The position numbers and the translations under genes are program-made. From Streptomyces sp. AP-93 (GTDB lineage Bacteria; Actinomycetota; Actinomycetes; Streptomycetales; Streptomycetaceae), in the NCBI RefSeq assembly GCF_022808175.1, contig NZ_JALGBX010000003.1, positions 1-64,000 of the forward strand: a DNA stretch of 64,000 nucleotides, written 5' to 3'. Numbering within the stretch: the first letter of the stretch is position 1; each line of letters opens with the position of its first letter. Below are positions 51,163 to 59,727 of this stretch, in pieces. The notes beneath the pieces were generated by a model. That model made no database searches. It saw only the letters and a list, made by a program, of their open reading frames with translations, and was not told where the DNA came from.

Positions 51163-54039
51163 CTACAGCGGATACCCGGGAAGCCGGCCGGCGTGGTAAC
51201 GCTGGTTCCTCGGCGATCCGAATTCGAATTGGCTTGCGATCGGGAAGTAGCTCGGCAGGAATCCGGCCAGGATCGCGTCCTGCTCGTCCTCCGAGACGTC
51301 ACCGTCATGGAAGTCGTTCAGGCAGAAGGTGTCGTTCGATCTCGCGGTGAGCATCGTGTTCAGCTTCGGGAGCTGTTCGCTGAGGCCCACGTTCACGAAT
51401 CCGGCGCTCAGTCCGCCGGGCACGCTGCGCTCGGTGTAGTACCCGAAGTAGTGGTGCAGCGAGGAGGCGGTCGACACGTCCGTGGGGCTGCGCAGCTGGG
51501 CGTGGGCGGTGCGCTGCATCGCCTCGGGGAAGTGCGACTCCAGGTCGAACATGATGCTGCGCCGCAGCGGGTGCGGGGCGTGGACGAAGGAGTTCACCAG
51601 GGTCCGCCCGAACGTCTGGCGGATGAGCTCGCGGTTGTTCTTCGCCGCCATCCGGCTGAACTCGTCGCCCTCGGTGATGGCGCTCATGGGAATGGCGTTC
51701 GACGACGTGAAGTGCTTCGCCTGCCCGTTGCTCAGGTAGAACAGGCTGGGCTGGACCGGGCGGCCCAGGAAGATGTCGTCGTTGAAGTAGAGGAAGTGCT
51801 CGGCGAGCCCCTCGATGTGGTGCATGCGGCTTTCGATGGCGTGCGAGTTGTAGGTCGGGAGGCTGCCCGACATGCCGAAGATCTCGCTGTGGTCCACGAC
51901 GCGCACCCGGGGGTGGCTGGTGTCGAGCCAGGCCGGCACCTGCTGGTCGGTGATCAGATAGATGTTGCGGATCCACGGTCCGTACATGTCGATCGAGCGC
52001 AGGGAGTAGCGCAGCTCGTCACGGTTGCGGAAGCGTGCGGCGCTGGTGGCGGCGTCCTCGGTGACGATGCCCATCGCGCCCAGGGCGGCGTTCTTCCGCT
52101 CCAGCCAGGCCATGTCCGCGCCGTCGACCCAGGTGTAGACGGCGTCGACGGGGAAGGTGAAGTCGTGGTGGAGCGTCTGGGCGTACGGCTCGATGGAGGG
52201 GTAGGTCCGGCCGCCGAGGAGCAGGGACGCCTGGCGCAGCGCGGGCCGGGGCACGCGCGCGCCGATGAGCGTACGGGTCGGGGAGACGAAGAAATCCGGG
52301 TCCTCCGCGTCCTCCTCCCAGAAGGAGACGGTGCAGCCGTAGGCGGCGCTCAGCCGCAGGGTGCGCGAGGCGACGACGGCGCTCTGGTAGACCCGCACTC
52401 CGGCGAACGCCGATCCGAGGTGGTCGGCGGCCAGTTCGGCGAGGGTGGTGAGGGTCGGCGAGTCGGAGTCGTTGAGCAGCGCTATGTAGACGGGCGCGCC
52501 GGGGTAGGTCTCCGCGAGCACCTTGAGGACCTGGTCGCGGTACTCGGCGTGGACGGCGACCGAGTGGCGCACCTTGGTGTCGCGCACCACGAAGTACGGT
52601 ATTCGGGCCCGTTCCAGCGCGTCCGCCGTGAGCGCGAGGTTGGCGGCGGAGATCTCGAAGGGCGACTCGGAGTCGATGATCCGGCAGATCTGGCCGCCGT
52701 CGCGCACCAGGGAGCGGTCGTGCTTGAGGATGCGTTCCTCGGTGGCGCGCAGCCGCTTGGTGCGGGAGGTGCTGGCCGGTGCGGCGGCGGCGGCCCGGGC
52801 GGCCCCGTCGTTGCCGGCGTGCAGTGCGTGGGCGGCGAGCCGGGCGGCCTTGGCCTGCGAACGGGATCCGGAGGCGCGGCCCGCGGCGAGCAGCCGGAAG
52901 AGGCCGTCCCAGCGGGCGGTGACGGCGGCGGCGTCGAACCGGGCGGCGGCCTCGAAGGCGGCGCTGCCCAGGGCGTGGCGCAGCTGGTCGTCCTCGATGA
53001 GCCGCGTGAGGACGCCGACGAGCGCGTCGGTGTCGCCGGGGGTGACGAGGATGCCCGTGCGGCCGTCCTGGACGATGTCGCGGGGAGCGTTGGGGCAGTC
53101 GTAGGCGACGACGGGGACGCCGGCGGTCTGTGCCTCCATCAGGGACAGGCCGCCGGCCTCGGACTCGGAGGTGCACAGGGCGATGCTCGCCTTGGCCCAC
53201 TCCTCGGCGAGGTACGGGGCTTCGCTGATGAAGTGCACGCTGCCGTGCAGGCCGAGCTGGTCGCGGCGGCGGCGCAGGAGGCCGATCTGCGGGCCCTCGC
53301 CGATGACGCGCAGGGACCAGGTGGGGTGGTTCGGGGCGATGGCCGCCCAGACCTTGAGGGCGTCGGTGACCCCGGCCCGCTCCACCAGGGGGGCGCTGAG
53401 CACGACGATGCGGGTCTGGAGCGTGGAGCGGGGGCGGAAGCCCGCGAGCGGGGCGGGCGGGATCACGTCGAGCTGCGGGTTGCCGGCGCCGAAGGTCTCC
53501 ATGAACCATTCGTAGGAGCGCGGGCTCGGGAAGGTGACGGCGTCGAACCGCGGGGTGTGCCGGAGCAGCGGCTCGCCCTCGGGGCCTCCGAGCTCGGAGG
53601 CCCGCTGTTCGTGGTGGACGGTGAGCACCTCGCTGGGCGCGAACGCCGCGGCGTACGCCATGAGCCCCGGCGAGGTGGTGACGAGTACGTCGGTGTCGAG
53701 GTTCTGGAGCGCGTATTCGAGCTCGACGTCCGCGAGCCGGTTGAACCGGTTGTCGCAGCGGCGCTCGACGATCGCGCTGGGTACGGAGGCGAGCGCGGCG
53801 TAGCGCGCCTCGTCCAGACCCGCGTCACGGACGGGCCGGTGGGTGGGGCCCGCGGCCTCGATGAGGAATCCGCAGCCGACCCCGCCGTCGGGCACCGCGA
53901 AGCGGCGGCGGCGGACCTTGAAGACGCTGAGGACGGACACCTCGTACCCGAGGGCGGCCAGTTCCCCCGCCTGGTTGAACACGGCGCGTTCGGCGTCGCT
54001 CATCGCGTCTGCCGCGGTCAGCAGAAACGTGACCTTCAT
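51163..54039 (-). CDS. Glycosyltransferase-stealth phosphotransferase fusion
   Basis: 958 residues from ATG 54039 (MKVTFLLTAADAMSDAER) behind GAGGAAGAG. The first about 390 residues are a GT-B, family 4-type transferase: RIVVLSAPLVERAGVTDALK, LRVIGEGPQIGLLRRR and ESEAGGLSLMEAQTAGVPVV with the E-x7-E motif. After a basic linker come the stealth blocks: FPVDAVYTWVDGADMAW (CR1), RNRDELRYSLRSIDMYGPW (CR2), SRMHHIEGLAEHFLYFNDDI (CR3), and ASSLHHYFGYYTERS with FCLNDFHD (CR4 region). By family it would build a hexose-1-phosphate-linked surface polymer. The combination puts two polymerising activities in one protein. Confidence 0.85.
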   Translation of the reverse strand: MKVTFLLTAADAMSDAERAVFNQAGELAALGYEVSVLSVFKVRRRRFAVPDGGVGCGFLIEAAGPTHRPVRDAGLDEARYAALASVPSAIVERRCDNRFNRLADVELEYALQNLDTDVLVTTSPGLMAYAAAFAPSEVLTVHHEQRASELGGPEGEPLLRHTPRFDAVTFPSPRSYEWFMETFGAGNPQLDVIPPAPLAGFRPRSTLQTRIVVLSAPLVERAGVTDALKVWAAIAPNHPTWSLRVIGEGPQIGLLRRRRDQLGLHGSVHFISEAPYLAEEWAKASIALCTSESEAGGLSLMEAQTAGVPVVAYDCPNAPRDIVQDGRTGILVTPGDTDALVGVLTRLIEDDQLRHALGSAAFEAAARFDAAAVTARWDGLFRLLAAGRASGSRSQAKAARLAAHALHAGNDGAARAAAAAPASTSRTKRLRATEERILKHDRSLVRDGGQICRIIDSESPFEISAANLALTADALERARIPYFVVRDTKVRHSVAVHAEYRDQVLKVLAETYPGAPVYIALLNDSDSPTLTTLAELAADHLGSAFAGVRVYQSAVVASRTLRLSAAYGCTVSFWEEDAEDPDFFVSPTRTLIGARVPRPALRQASLLLGGRTYPSIEPYAQTLHHDFTFPVDAVYTWVDGADMAWLERKNAALGAMGIVTEDAATSAARFRNRDELRYSLRSIDMYGPWIRNIYLITDQQVPAWLDTSHPRVRVVDHSEIFGMSGSLPTYNSHAIESRMHHIEGLAEHFLYFNDDIFLGRPVQPSLFYLSNGQAKHFTSSNAIPMSAITEGDEFSRMAAKNNRELIRQTFGRTLVNSFVHAPHPLRRSIMFDLESHFPEAMQRTAHAQLRSPTDVSTASSLHHYFGYYTERSVPGGLSAGFVNVGLSEQLPKLNTMLTARSNDTFCLNDFHDGDVSEDEQDAILAGFLPSYFPIASQFEFGSPRNQRYHAGRLPGYPL

Positions 54040-54047
54040 ACTCTTCC

Positions 54048-54992
54048 TCACCCGGCCGCGGTGCTGCACGTGAACCGGAGGTTCCCGGCCGCCGTGTAGC
54101 GCGATTCGACCATGATCAAATCCTCTGGACCGGGCGCCACGACGATCTTGCGCGCCGCGAACACCTGCCGCGGGTCGCGCACGTCGTGCAACTTGCGGGC
54201 CACGCGCACGGAGCGCCGGCCCTCGGAGCAGAGGAGGACGTCCCAGTGCTCGTCGCGCTCCCCTCCCGGAGTCATCTCCGAGAGCGGCACCGCGACGCGC
54301 CACACATCGGGCTCCACCTCGGCGGGCCAGGCGGTGATCCGGCGGCCCGACGCGGCGAACTCGCACCACGCGCCATCGGCCTGCATGCCGAGGACACGGA
54401 AGTCCACCTGAATACCGGAATGCCCGATATGCAACTGGATGACCTCCACCCCCGCTTTGGGGGCACTGCAGATGATACGTGCCTCGCCGGTGGCGCTGCG
54501 GACGATGCGGTGGCGGCTGCCGGTGACGGGCGAGAAGACCATCGGGCCGGTCGCCCCGCCCTCGTACGCCGGGGGCACGTCGGCGAGCATCAGCGGCAGG
54601 CTGCGCGAGGCCCGCCCGGCGCTCGTGCGCAGCCGGAGCTTCCAGCGCCCCGGGGTGACCGGGACCCCGCCCACCTCGGAGCCGAGCAGCACGGCGGCGT
54701 CCACCAGCACGCGGCCGTCGCGGTCGGTGCGGACGCGGGCGGGGACGGCGTAGCTGCGGCGGCCGGTCCCGACGACGATCTCGGCGCTCTGCGGGGTGCC
54801 GGCCGACACCGGAAGCTCGGCGTGCAGGTTCACGGTCTGCCCGTCGAGCACGGCGGCGTACAGCAGGTGCGCGGAGCGCTTCTCCTTCATGGGCACGAGG
54901 ACGGGCACCATGATCCGCATGGTGCGGCGGGCGGCATCGAGCTTGAGGAGCCTCCTGCGCACGGCGCCGAGGCGGGCTCGCAGGGCACTCAT
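54048..54992 (-). CDS. Beta-rich protein of unknown function in stealth operon
   Basis: 314 residues, start ATG 54992, overlapping the stop of the stealth gene before it (ATGA, 54989-54992) and ending eight bases before the fusion gene. A basic N-terminal helix (RARLGAVRRRLLKLDAARRT) precedes many short beta strands in two units (RRSYAVPARVRTDRDGRVLV, and RKLHDVRDPRQVFAARKIVV with ESRYTAAGNLRFTC). No catalytic motif is seen. The tight packing indicates a role in making the same polymer, for example substrate binding or enzyme scaffolding. Confidence 0.65.
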   Translation of the reverse strand: MSALRARLGAVRRRLLKLDAARRTMRIMVPVLVPMKEKRSAHLLYAAVLDGQTVNLHAELPVSAGTPQSAEIVVGTGRRSYAVPARVRTDRDGRVLVDAAVLLGSEVGGVPVTPGRWKLRLRTSAGRASRSLPLMLADVPPAYEGGATGPMVFSPVTGSRHRIVRSATGEARIICSAPKAGVEVIQLHIGHSGIQVDFRVLGMQADGAWCEFAASGRRITAWPAEVEPDVWRVAVPLSEMTPGGERDEHWDVLLCSEGRRSVRVARKLHDVRDPRQVFAARKIVVAPGPEDLIMVESRYTAAGNLRFTCSTAAG

Positions 54993-56800
54993 GCCTGTAC
55001 ACGTCCCAACTCGTTGACGCGGCGTACCGGAAGGCCGGTCGCGCCCGGGATCTCGTAGGGACTGGGGACGGGGAAGTACGCCTCCAGGAAGCCGGCGACC
55101 ATGCGCTCCTGGGCGTCCGGGTCCGCGGGCACCACCGTGTCGTTGATGCAGAAGGTGTCGAAGTCCCGGCGCGCGACGAGGCGGTCGAGGCGCTGCTTGG
55201 CCTTCTCGTCGCCGATGTCGATGTACGTGTACCGCAGGTCCGCCACCGTCGCCCGGGCCGAGTGGTAGGCGTGGTAGTGGTGCAGCGAGGAGGCGATGGG
55301 AACGTCGTGCGGGGAGCGGAAGGTCGCGTGCTGCGTGGTCCAGTGGGCCCGCTCGTAGACCTGCTCGATCTCGGCGAGGACGCTGCGACGCAGCGCGTGC
55401 GGCGTGTGCTTCATCTTCTGGGAGATGAAGGTGCCGAACTGCTGGGAGATCAGGCTGCGGCTGTTGCGGCCCGCCGCGTTGACCGGAAGGTCCGCGTCAC
55501 CGCCCCGGCTGGAGGGGATGAGGGCCTTGGACATGAAGAACTTGGTCAGGCCGTTGGGGTGGAAGAAGTGCCCGGGGTCCACGGGTCTGCCGAAGAACAC
55601 GTCGTCGTTGAGGTAGAGGAAGTGCTCCGAGAGGCCCTCGATGTGGTGCAACTGGCTCTCGATGGCGTGCGAGTTGAAGGTCGGGAGCGCGGACGGGTCG
55701 GAGAAGATCTCGCGGTGGTCGACCACGCGCAGGCCGGGGTACTCCGTGTTGAGCCAGCCCGGGGCCTGGCCGGCGGTGACCAGGTAGATGTTGCGCACCC
55801 AGGGGGCGTACTGGTGGATCGAGCGCAGCGAGTAGCGCAGCTCGTCGCGGCTCTTGAAGCGGGAGTCGTTGGCGGCCTGTTCGTGCAGGGGCGCTCCGGC
55901 GCTCGCGCCCGTGGCGCCGCGGGCCGCTTCCTTGCCGGCCCGCCAGACCGGGTCGGAGTCGTCGACCCAGGTGTAGACGACGTCGACGGGGTAGAGGTGG
56001 TCGCCCGGGAGCGGCGCGGTGAACTCGGTCAGCGTGCGCGTCAGGCCCGTGGCGTAGAGCTGGGGGACGGGGCTGAAGAGCTTCTGCTCCGCCAGCCGGC
56101 GTTCGTCGCCGACGCCGGCGGCGGTCACGACGCTGTTGGGGCGCGGAGCCACGTACTCCCCGCCGTCCTGGTCCCAGAATTCGAGTTCGACGCCGGACTC
56201 GGGGCCGAAGACGAGGTGTCCGGAGGGGTCGCAGACGTTCCAGGCCAGCCGGAGCACCTTGGTGTGGCGGAGCCGGCGCCAGGTGGGGGCGGCGGACCCG
56301 GAGCGCATGTTGGCGCCCGAACCCTCGCCCACGTAGCCGGGGTTGTGTCCGAAGCCGATCTGGAGGACCTCCTCAAGGTCCTCGCGCCAGACGGACGGGA
56401 CGGCCACGCAGGGCAGACGGTTCGCGGTGCCGCGTATGCAGAAGAAGTCGATGTCCGCTTCTTCGAGCATGCTGACCAGGAGGTGCAGGTTGCGGGCGCG
56501 TGCGGCCCATTCGGTGGCGCCGGGCACCACGACGGCCCTGACGTGCTTGCCTCCGAGGCGCACGACGCGGATCGAGCCCCGCGCGCTGTGCCGGGCGCCG
56601 CGGCTCCTGCCGCCGAGGGCGCGGACCGCCAGGGCGCTGCGCAGCGAGTCGAAGGAGGCCATGGAAGCCATGACCGCCTGGCGCAGGGGGCGCGGCACCT
56701 TGCGAACGATCTTGCGGCGGGCTCGTACGGGCAGCAGCGAACGGTAGGAGGCGACCAGAGCACTCGCCTCGGGGTTCTTGAGGCTCACAGACTTCCGCAC
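54989..56800 (-). CDS. Stealth family glycosyl-phosphotransferase
   Basis: 603 residues from ATG 56800. An N-terminal region of about 240 residues with basic helices (RARRKIVRKVPRPLRQAV) and an alpha/beta part (DIDFFCIRGTANRLPCV) leads to the stealth core: YPVDVVYTWVDDSDPVW (CR1), KSRDELRYSLRSIHQYAPWV (CR2), SQLHHIEGLSEHFLYLNDDV (CR3) and ASSLHHYHAYHSARA with FCINDTVV (CR4 region). It is a paralogue of the C-terminal half of the fusion at 51163 and the first gene of the operon. Confidence 0.88.
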   Translation of the reverse strand: MRKSVSLKNPEASALVASYRSLLPVRARRKIVRKVPRPLRQAVMASMASFDSLRSALAVRALGGRSRGARHSARGSIRVVRLGGKHVRAVVVPGATEWAARARNLHLLVSMLEEADIDFFCIRGTANRLPCVAVPSVWREDLEEVLQIGFGHNPGYVGEGSGANMRSGSAAPTWRRLRHTKVLRLAWNVCDPSGHLVFGPESGVELEFWDQDGGEYVAPRPNSVVTAAGVGDERRLAEQKLFSPVPQLYATGLTRTLTEFTAPLPGDHLYPVDVVYTWVDDSDPVWRAGKEAARGATGASAGAPLHEQAANDSRFKSRDELRYSLRSIHQYAPWVRNIYLVTAGQAPGWLNTEYPGLRVVDHREIFSDPSALPTFNSHAIESQLHHIEGLSEHFLYLNDDVFFGRPVDPGHFFHPNGLTKFFMSKALIPSSRGGDADLPVNAAGRNSRSLISQQFGTFISQKMKHTPHALRRSVLAEIEQVYERAHWTTQHATFRSPHDVPIASSLHHYHAYHSARATVADLRYTYIDIGDEKAKQRLDRLVARRDFDTFCINDTVVPADPDAQERMVAGFLEAYFPVPSPYEIPGATGLPVRRVNELGRVQA

Positions 56801-57090
56801 CTTCCATCACGAGCCACCGCCCATGTCCCCGACGCCTCGGCGTCCGGGACATCCCCGTCAGAACAATGACTGGAAGGTGTACTACGGGTGTCCATCCCGT
56901 GGCGACTGATCCAGCATTACTCAACCTTTACATGGCTGATTACGAGGCGTCCATCAATGGCCAGTGATTCCGGGGTCCCGTTACCCACCTGAAATGAACT
57001 TGCGGCGCATCCGGGGTTTCGATGTGGAGGTCATCACAGTAAGGTCCGCCCCCACTCAGGAGAACAAGGGGCGAAGAGGGGAAAACACGG
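56801..57090. other. Promoter region of the stealth operon
   Basis: No gene is seen. The stretch from about 56880 to 57000 is AT-rich against its surroundings (for example CAACCTTTACATGGCTGATT) and lies upstream of the minus-strand stealth operon and downstream of the gene at 57091. It should hold the operon promoter; I could not fix the -10 and -35 boxes. Confidence 0.4.
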
Positions 57091-58212
57091 TCAGATCTGG
57101 GCGGAAGGGTTCATTGTGAAACCGCCCTCGACCCCTTGCCGGGCCACGCGGAGCCGGCCGTCGGCGTCGAGGAACGCGGCCACGACCCGGCCCGCGTGAT
57201 CGAGCGCGAGGGCGGGGGCGGCGGCGCACCATTCACCGGTCGGCGCCCACCACACGCCCGCGCCCTCGTTCCCGGTGCCGAACGCGCCGAAGACCACCTG
57301 GCCGTCGAGGCCGCGGTAGGCCAGCACCGTGCAGTCGTAGCCGTCGATCATCGTCCGCACGGCCGCGACGCGGCCCTCGGCCGCGCTGCCGCCGAGCGGG
57401 ATCACCCACCCGCCGTCCCGGTACGCCTGGATGCCCGTGGTCGCCTGGTCGGTCCAGTAGTAGGTGACCCGGCCCGGGGCCGTCTCGATCCCCACCGCAC
57501 TCTGCTCGGCCGGCGCGAACGGCAGGTCCGGGGTGCGCACCAGCGGGACGCCCGCCTCCGGCTGATAGCAGCGCATCGTCCCGGTGCCGATCGGCACCAG
57601 GGCCTCCATCAGACCCGACGCGTGGGGCACCGGCGCCATGTCGGAGCGCGTGCCCAGACACTTGATGCCCTGCCAGGGAAGCCATTTGCCGGTCTCCGAC
57701 TCGCGGCGCACCGCGAGGGCGCCGGAGGCGTTGGCGAGGAAGACGTACGTCGACCCGTTCGCGGCGACCGAGACGACCGGGTTGCCGATGTACGGGGCCC
57801 GGGCCGGATCGCGGTGCGGGTTGCCCAGGGAGGTCCACTCGCCGAGGGGCCGGCCGGTCTGGTACTGGATCGCGTGTGCCAGCTCGACGCTGTCGCCGCC
57901 CTTGCCGCGCACGGTGCGCCGGCCCACGAAGTGGACGAAGCCGTTGGGCCCCTGGGCCACCGACAGCGCGGCCATGCCGGGGGCGGCGAAGTAGTCCGGC
58001 CCCTTCCAGCGCGGCCCGCCGGGGATGGTCTCGGTCCAGCGCAGCAGCCCGTCCGGGGTGCGCGCGTACGCCGACAGCAGGCCCTCGGGGCCCCGCACCA
58101 GCCAGCGGCCGTCGAGCACGGAGCGGGGGCCGTCCGGTCCGGTTCCGGCGCCCCGTCGGGCAGTTGCCCCCGCGCCGTCCCGCTGCACGCCGGCTCCCGA
58201 TCTCGACCGCAT
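57091..58212 (-). CDS. Beta-propeller-like (PLL/tachylectin-type) protein
   Basis: 373 residues from ATG 58212, with GGAGGGG upstream. Repeated units with W or F near a G-x-D turn (LRWTETIPGGPRWKGPDYFA, SLGNPHRDPARAPYIGNPVV, VYYWTD-like YYWTDQATTGIQAYRDGGW, WWAPTGEWCAAAPALALDHA) recall lectin-type propellers. The N-terminus is Arg/Gly-rich and lacks a clear signal peptide. Placed beside surface-polymer genes, it may bind sugars; this is inference. The longer open frame to 58311 lacks support. Confidence 0.6.
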   Translation of the reverse strand: MRSRSGAGVQRDGAGATARRGAGTGPDGPRSVLDGRWLVRGPEGLLSAYARTPDGLLRWTETIPGGPRWKGPDYFAAPGMAALSVAQGPNGFVHFVGRRTVRGKGGDSVELAHAIQYQTGRPLGEWTSLGNPHRDPARAPYIGNPVVSVAANGSTYVFLANASGALAVRRESETGKWLPWQGIKCLGTRSDMAPVPHASGLMEALVPIGTGTMRCYQPEAGVPLVRTPDLPFAPAEQSAVGIETAPGRVTYYWTDQATTGIQAYRDGGWVIPLGGSAAEGRVAAVRTMIDGYDCTVLAYRGLDGQVVFGAFGTGNEGAGVWWAPTGEWCAAAPALALDHAGRVVAAFLDADGRLRVARQGVEGGFTMNPSAQI

Positions 58213-58330
58213 GACGTTGCCCCTCCAGCGTTTCGCGCGGCCCGGCAGCGGCCACATCGTGCGGATTCTAGTTCGAGAGACGGATCCGACGGTCCCGGAC
58301 CCGGGGCGCACGCCAGTCGCAATATCTGTC

Positions 58331-58336
58331 TATAGT
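58331..58336 (+). promoter_or_regulatory. Possible -10 box upstream of the LCP gene
   Basis: TATAGT stands out in an AT-rich patch (AATATCTGTCTATAGTGCAC) 124 bases before ATG 58460. No matching -35 hexamer is clear at the right spacing. If used, the mRNA would carry a leader of about 115 bases. Confidence 0.3.
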
Positions 58337-58459
58337 GCACGGTCAGCGTGGCATAAGCGGGCGTCGGCCGAGGTGCCCCGGATCCCGCCGCTCCAGCGCC
58401 CCGCTCCAGCACCCCGCTCCACCGCCCACGCCGGCCCGACGATTGAGGACTGAAGCAGG

Positions 58460-59548
58460 ATGAGCCAGGACGTCCAGACACCGGACCGTCGCCCAGCCCC
58501 CGGCACGTCGACGGGAAGAGGACGCAAGCGCGTCCGCACCCGCGGGCAGCGCATCAGGCGGGGCGTCCTGCTGACGCTCCTGGTCCTGGTCCTCGCCGCG
58601 GGGGGCACGGGCTGGTGGGCGTACAGCCACCTGAACGGCAACATCGACAGCGTCGACCTCGACCAGGCGATCGGTGTCGACAACCGGCCGGCGAAGGTCC
58701 CGGACAGCGGGCAGAACATCCTGGTGCTCGGCTCGGACTCGCGCGCCGGCGCCAACGGTGAACTCGATCACGGCGATGTCAGCGGTACCCGCTCGGACAC
58801 CAACATGCTGGTGCACATACCTGAGGGCCGTAAGAAGGCCACCGCGATCAGCATCCCCCGCGACACCCTGGTGACCCGGCCGGAGTGCAAGGACAAGAAC
58901 GGCAAGACGGTTGCCGGCGCGAACCGCGTCATGATCAACAGTGTCATCGGCACTGGCGGCCCGGCCTGTGTCGTCAAGACCATCGAGCAGATGTCCGACA
59001 TCCGCGTCGACCACCTCGTGAAGGTGGAGTTCGCCGGCTTCAAGGAGCTGGTGGACGCGCTCGGCGGCGTGACCGTCACCCTCGACAAGCCCATCAAGGG
59101 CGGTCTGAACCTCGACGCGGGCCCGCACCGCCTGAACGGCACGGACTCGCTGAAGTTCGTTCGCACCCGCCACGGTTACGGGGACGGCAGCGACCTCGGA
59201 CGCATAGACCTGCAGCAGAAGTTCATGATCGCGATGCTGTCCGAGATCAAGAAGCAGGACGTCCTCAGCAGCCCGGCCCGCCTGTACAAGCTCGCCGACG
59301 CCGGCACCAAGGCGCTCACCACCGACGCCGAACTCGACTCCCTCAAGGGCCTGTCGGACTTCGCCCAGAGCATGAAGGGCGTGGATCCGGAGACCATGGA
59401 GACGATCATGCTGCCGGTCGCCTACGACAAGATCAACAGGAACCGCGTCGTCGCCTCGGAGCCGCAGGCCGGCCAGCTGTGGGAGGCCCTGCGCAACGAC
59501 CGGACCATCCCGGCCGCGGCCAAGAAGTCCCCCGCCACCGGCGGCTGA
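58460..59548 (+). CDS. LytR-CpsA-Psr (LCP) family ligase
   Basis: 362 residues. A basic cytosolic N-terminus and one membrane helix (GVLLTLLVLVLAAGGTGWWA) precede an extracellular LCP domain, which moves lipid-linked teichoic acids or polysaccharides onto peptidoglycan. ILVLGSDSRAGA and GTRSDTNMLVHI carry the conserved Asp and Arg, AISIPRDTLV another Arg, GVTVTLDKPIKGG follows, and KFVRTRHGYGDGSDLGRIDL holds the R-x-R and final Arg. It lies 1.7 kb from the stealth operon and could attach that polymer to the wall. Confidence 0.92.
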   Translation: MSQDVQTPDRRPAPGTSTGRGRKRVRTRGQRIRRGVLLTLLVLVLAAGGTGWWAYSHLNGNIDSVDLDQAIGVDNRPAKVPDSGQNILVLGSDSRAGANGELDHGDVSGTRSDTNMLVHIPEGRKKATAISIPRDTLVTRPECKDKNGKTVAGANRVMINSVIGTGGPACVVKTIEQMSDIRVDHLVKVEFAGFKELVDALGGVTVTLDKPIKGGLNLDAGPHRLNGTDSLKFVRTRHGYGDGSDLGRIDLQQKFMIAMLSEIKKQDVLSSPARLYKLADAGTKALTTDAELDSLKGLSDFAQSMKGVDPETMETIMLPVAYDKINRNRVVASEPQAGQLWEALRNDRTIPAAAKKSPATGG

Positions 59549-59564
59549 CCGACACCGCCTGCGA

Positions 59565-59603
59565 CGCGTAGCCCCGGCCCCGATGCGGCGCCGGGGCTAC
59601 GCG
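59565..59603 (+). terminator. Hairpin terminator after the LCP gene
   Basis: CGCGTAGCCCCGGC (59565-59578) pairs exactly with GCCGGGGCTACGCG (59590-59603) across an 11-base loop, 17 bp after the stop codon. It may also serve the convergent permease. Confidence 0.75.
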
Positions 59604-59727
59604 CCGTCCCCGCCCGGCACGACGCGCCAGTCGCCGCTCGCGTGCCACTGCCCCGGCGGGTACTCGAACTGAGCGCCCGGGCCGCGCGGGCCGCGAGCCC
59701 CCGGCCCTGGAACTCGGGGAGGCGTGC

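Noticed and set aside
51163..55002. A single 1279-codon minus-strand gene
   Set aside because: The part above 54039 is Arg/Pro-rich non-coding frame overlapping the real 314-aa gene. The proper start is the ATG at 54039 with its own ribosome-binding site.
55262..56869. Forward 535-codon frame opposite the stealth gene
   Set aside because: The composition is typical of an antisense frame, and the minus strand encodes all stealth blocks.
59607..59727. Short minus-strand open end reading EYPPGQWHASGDWRVVPGG after the permease
   Set aside because: It looks protein-like but has no credible start, runs parallel to the permease end in another frame and is too short to classify.
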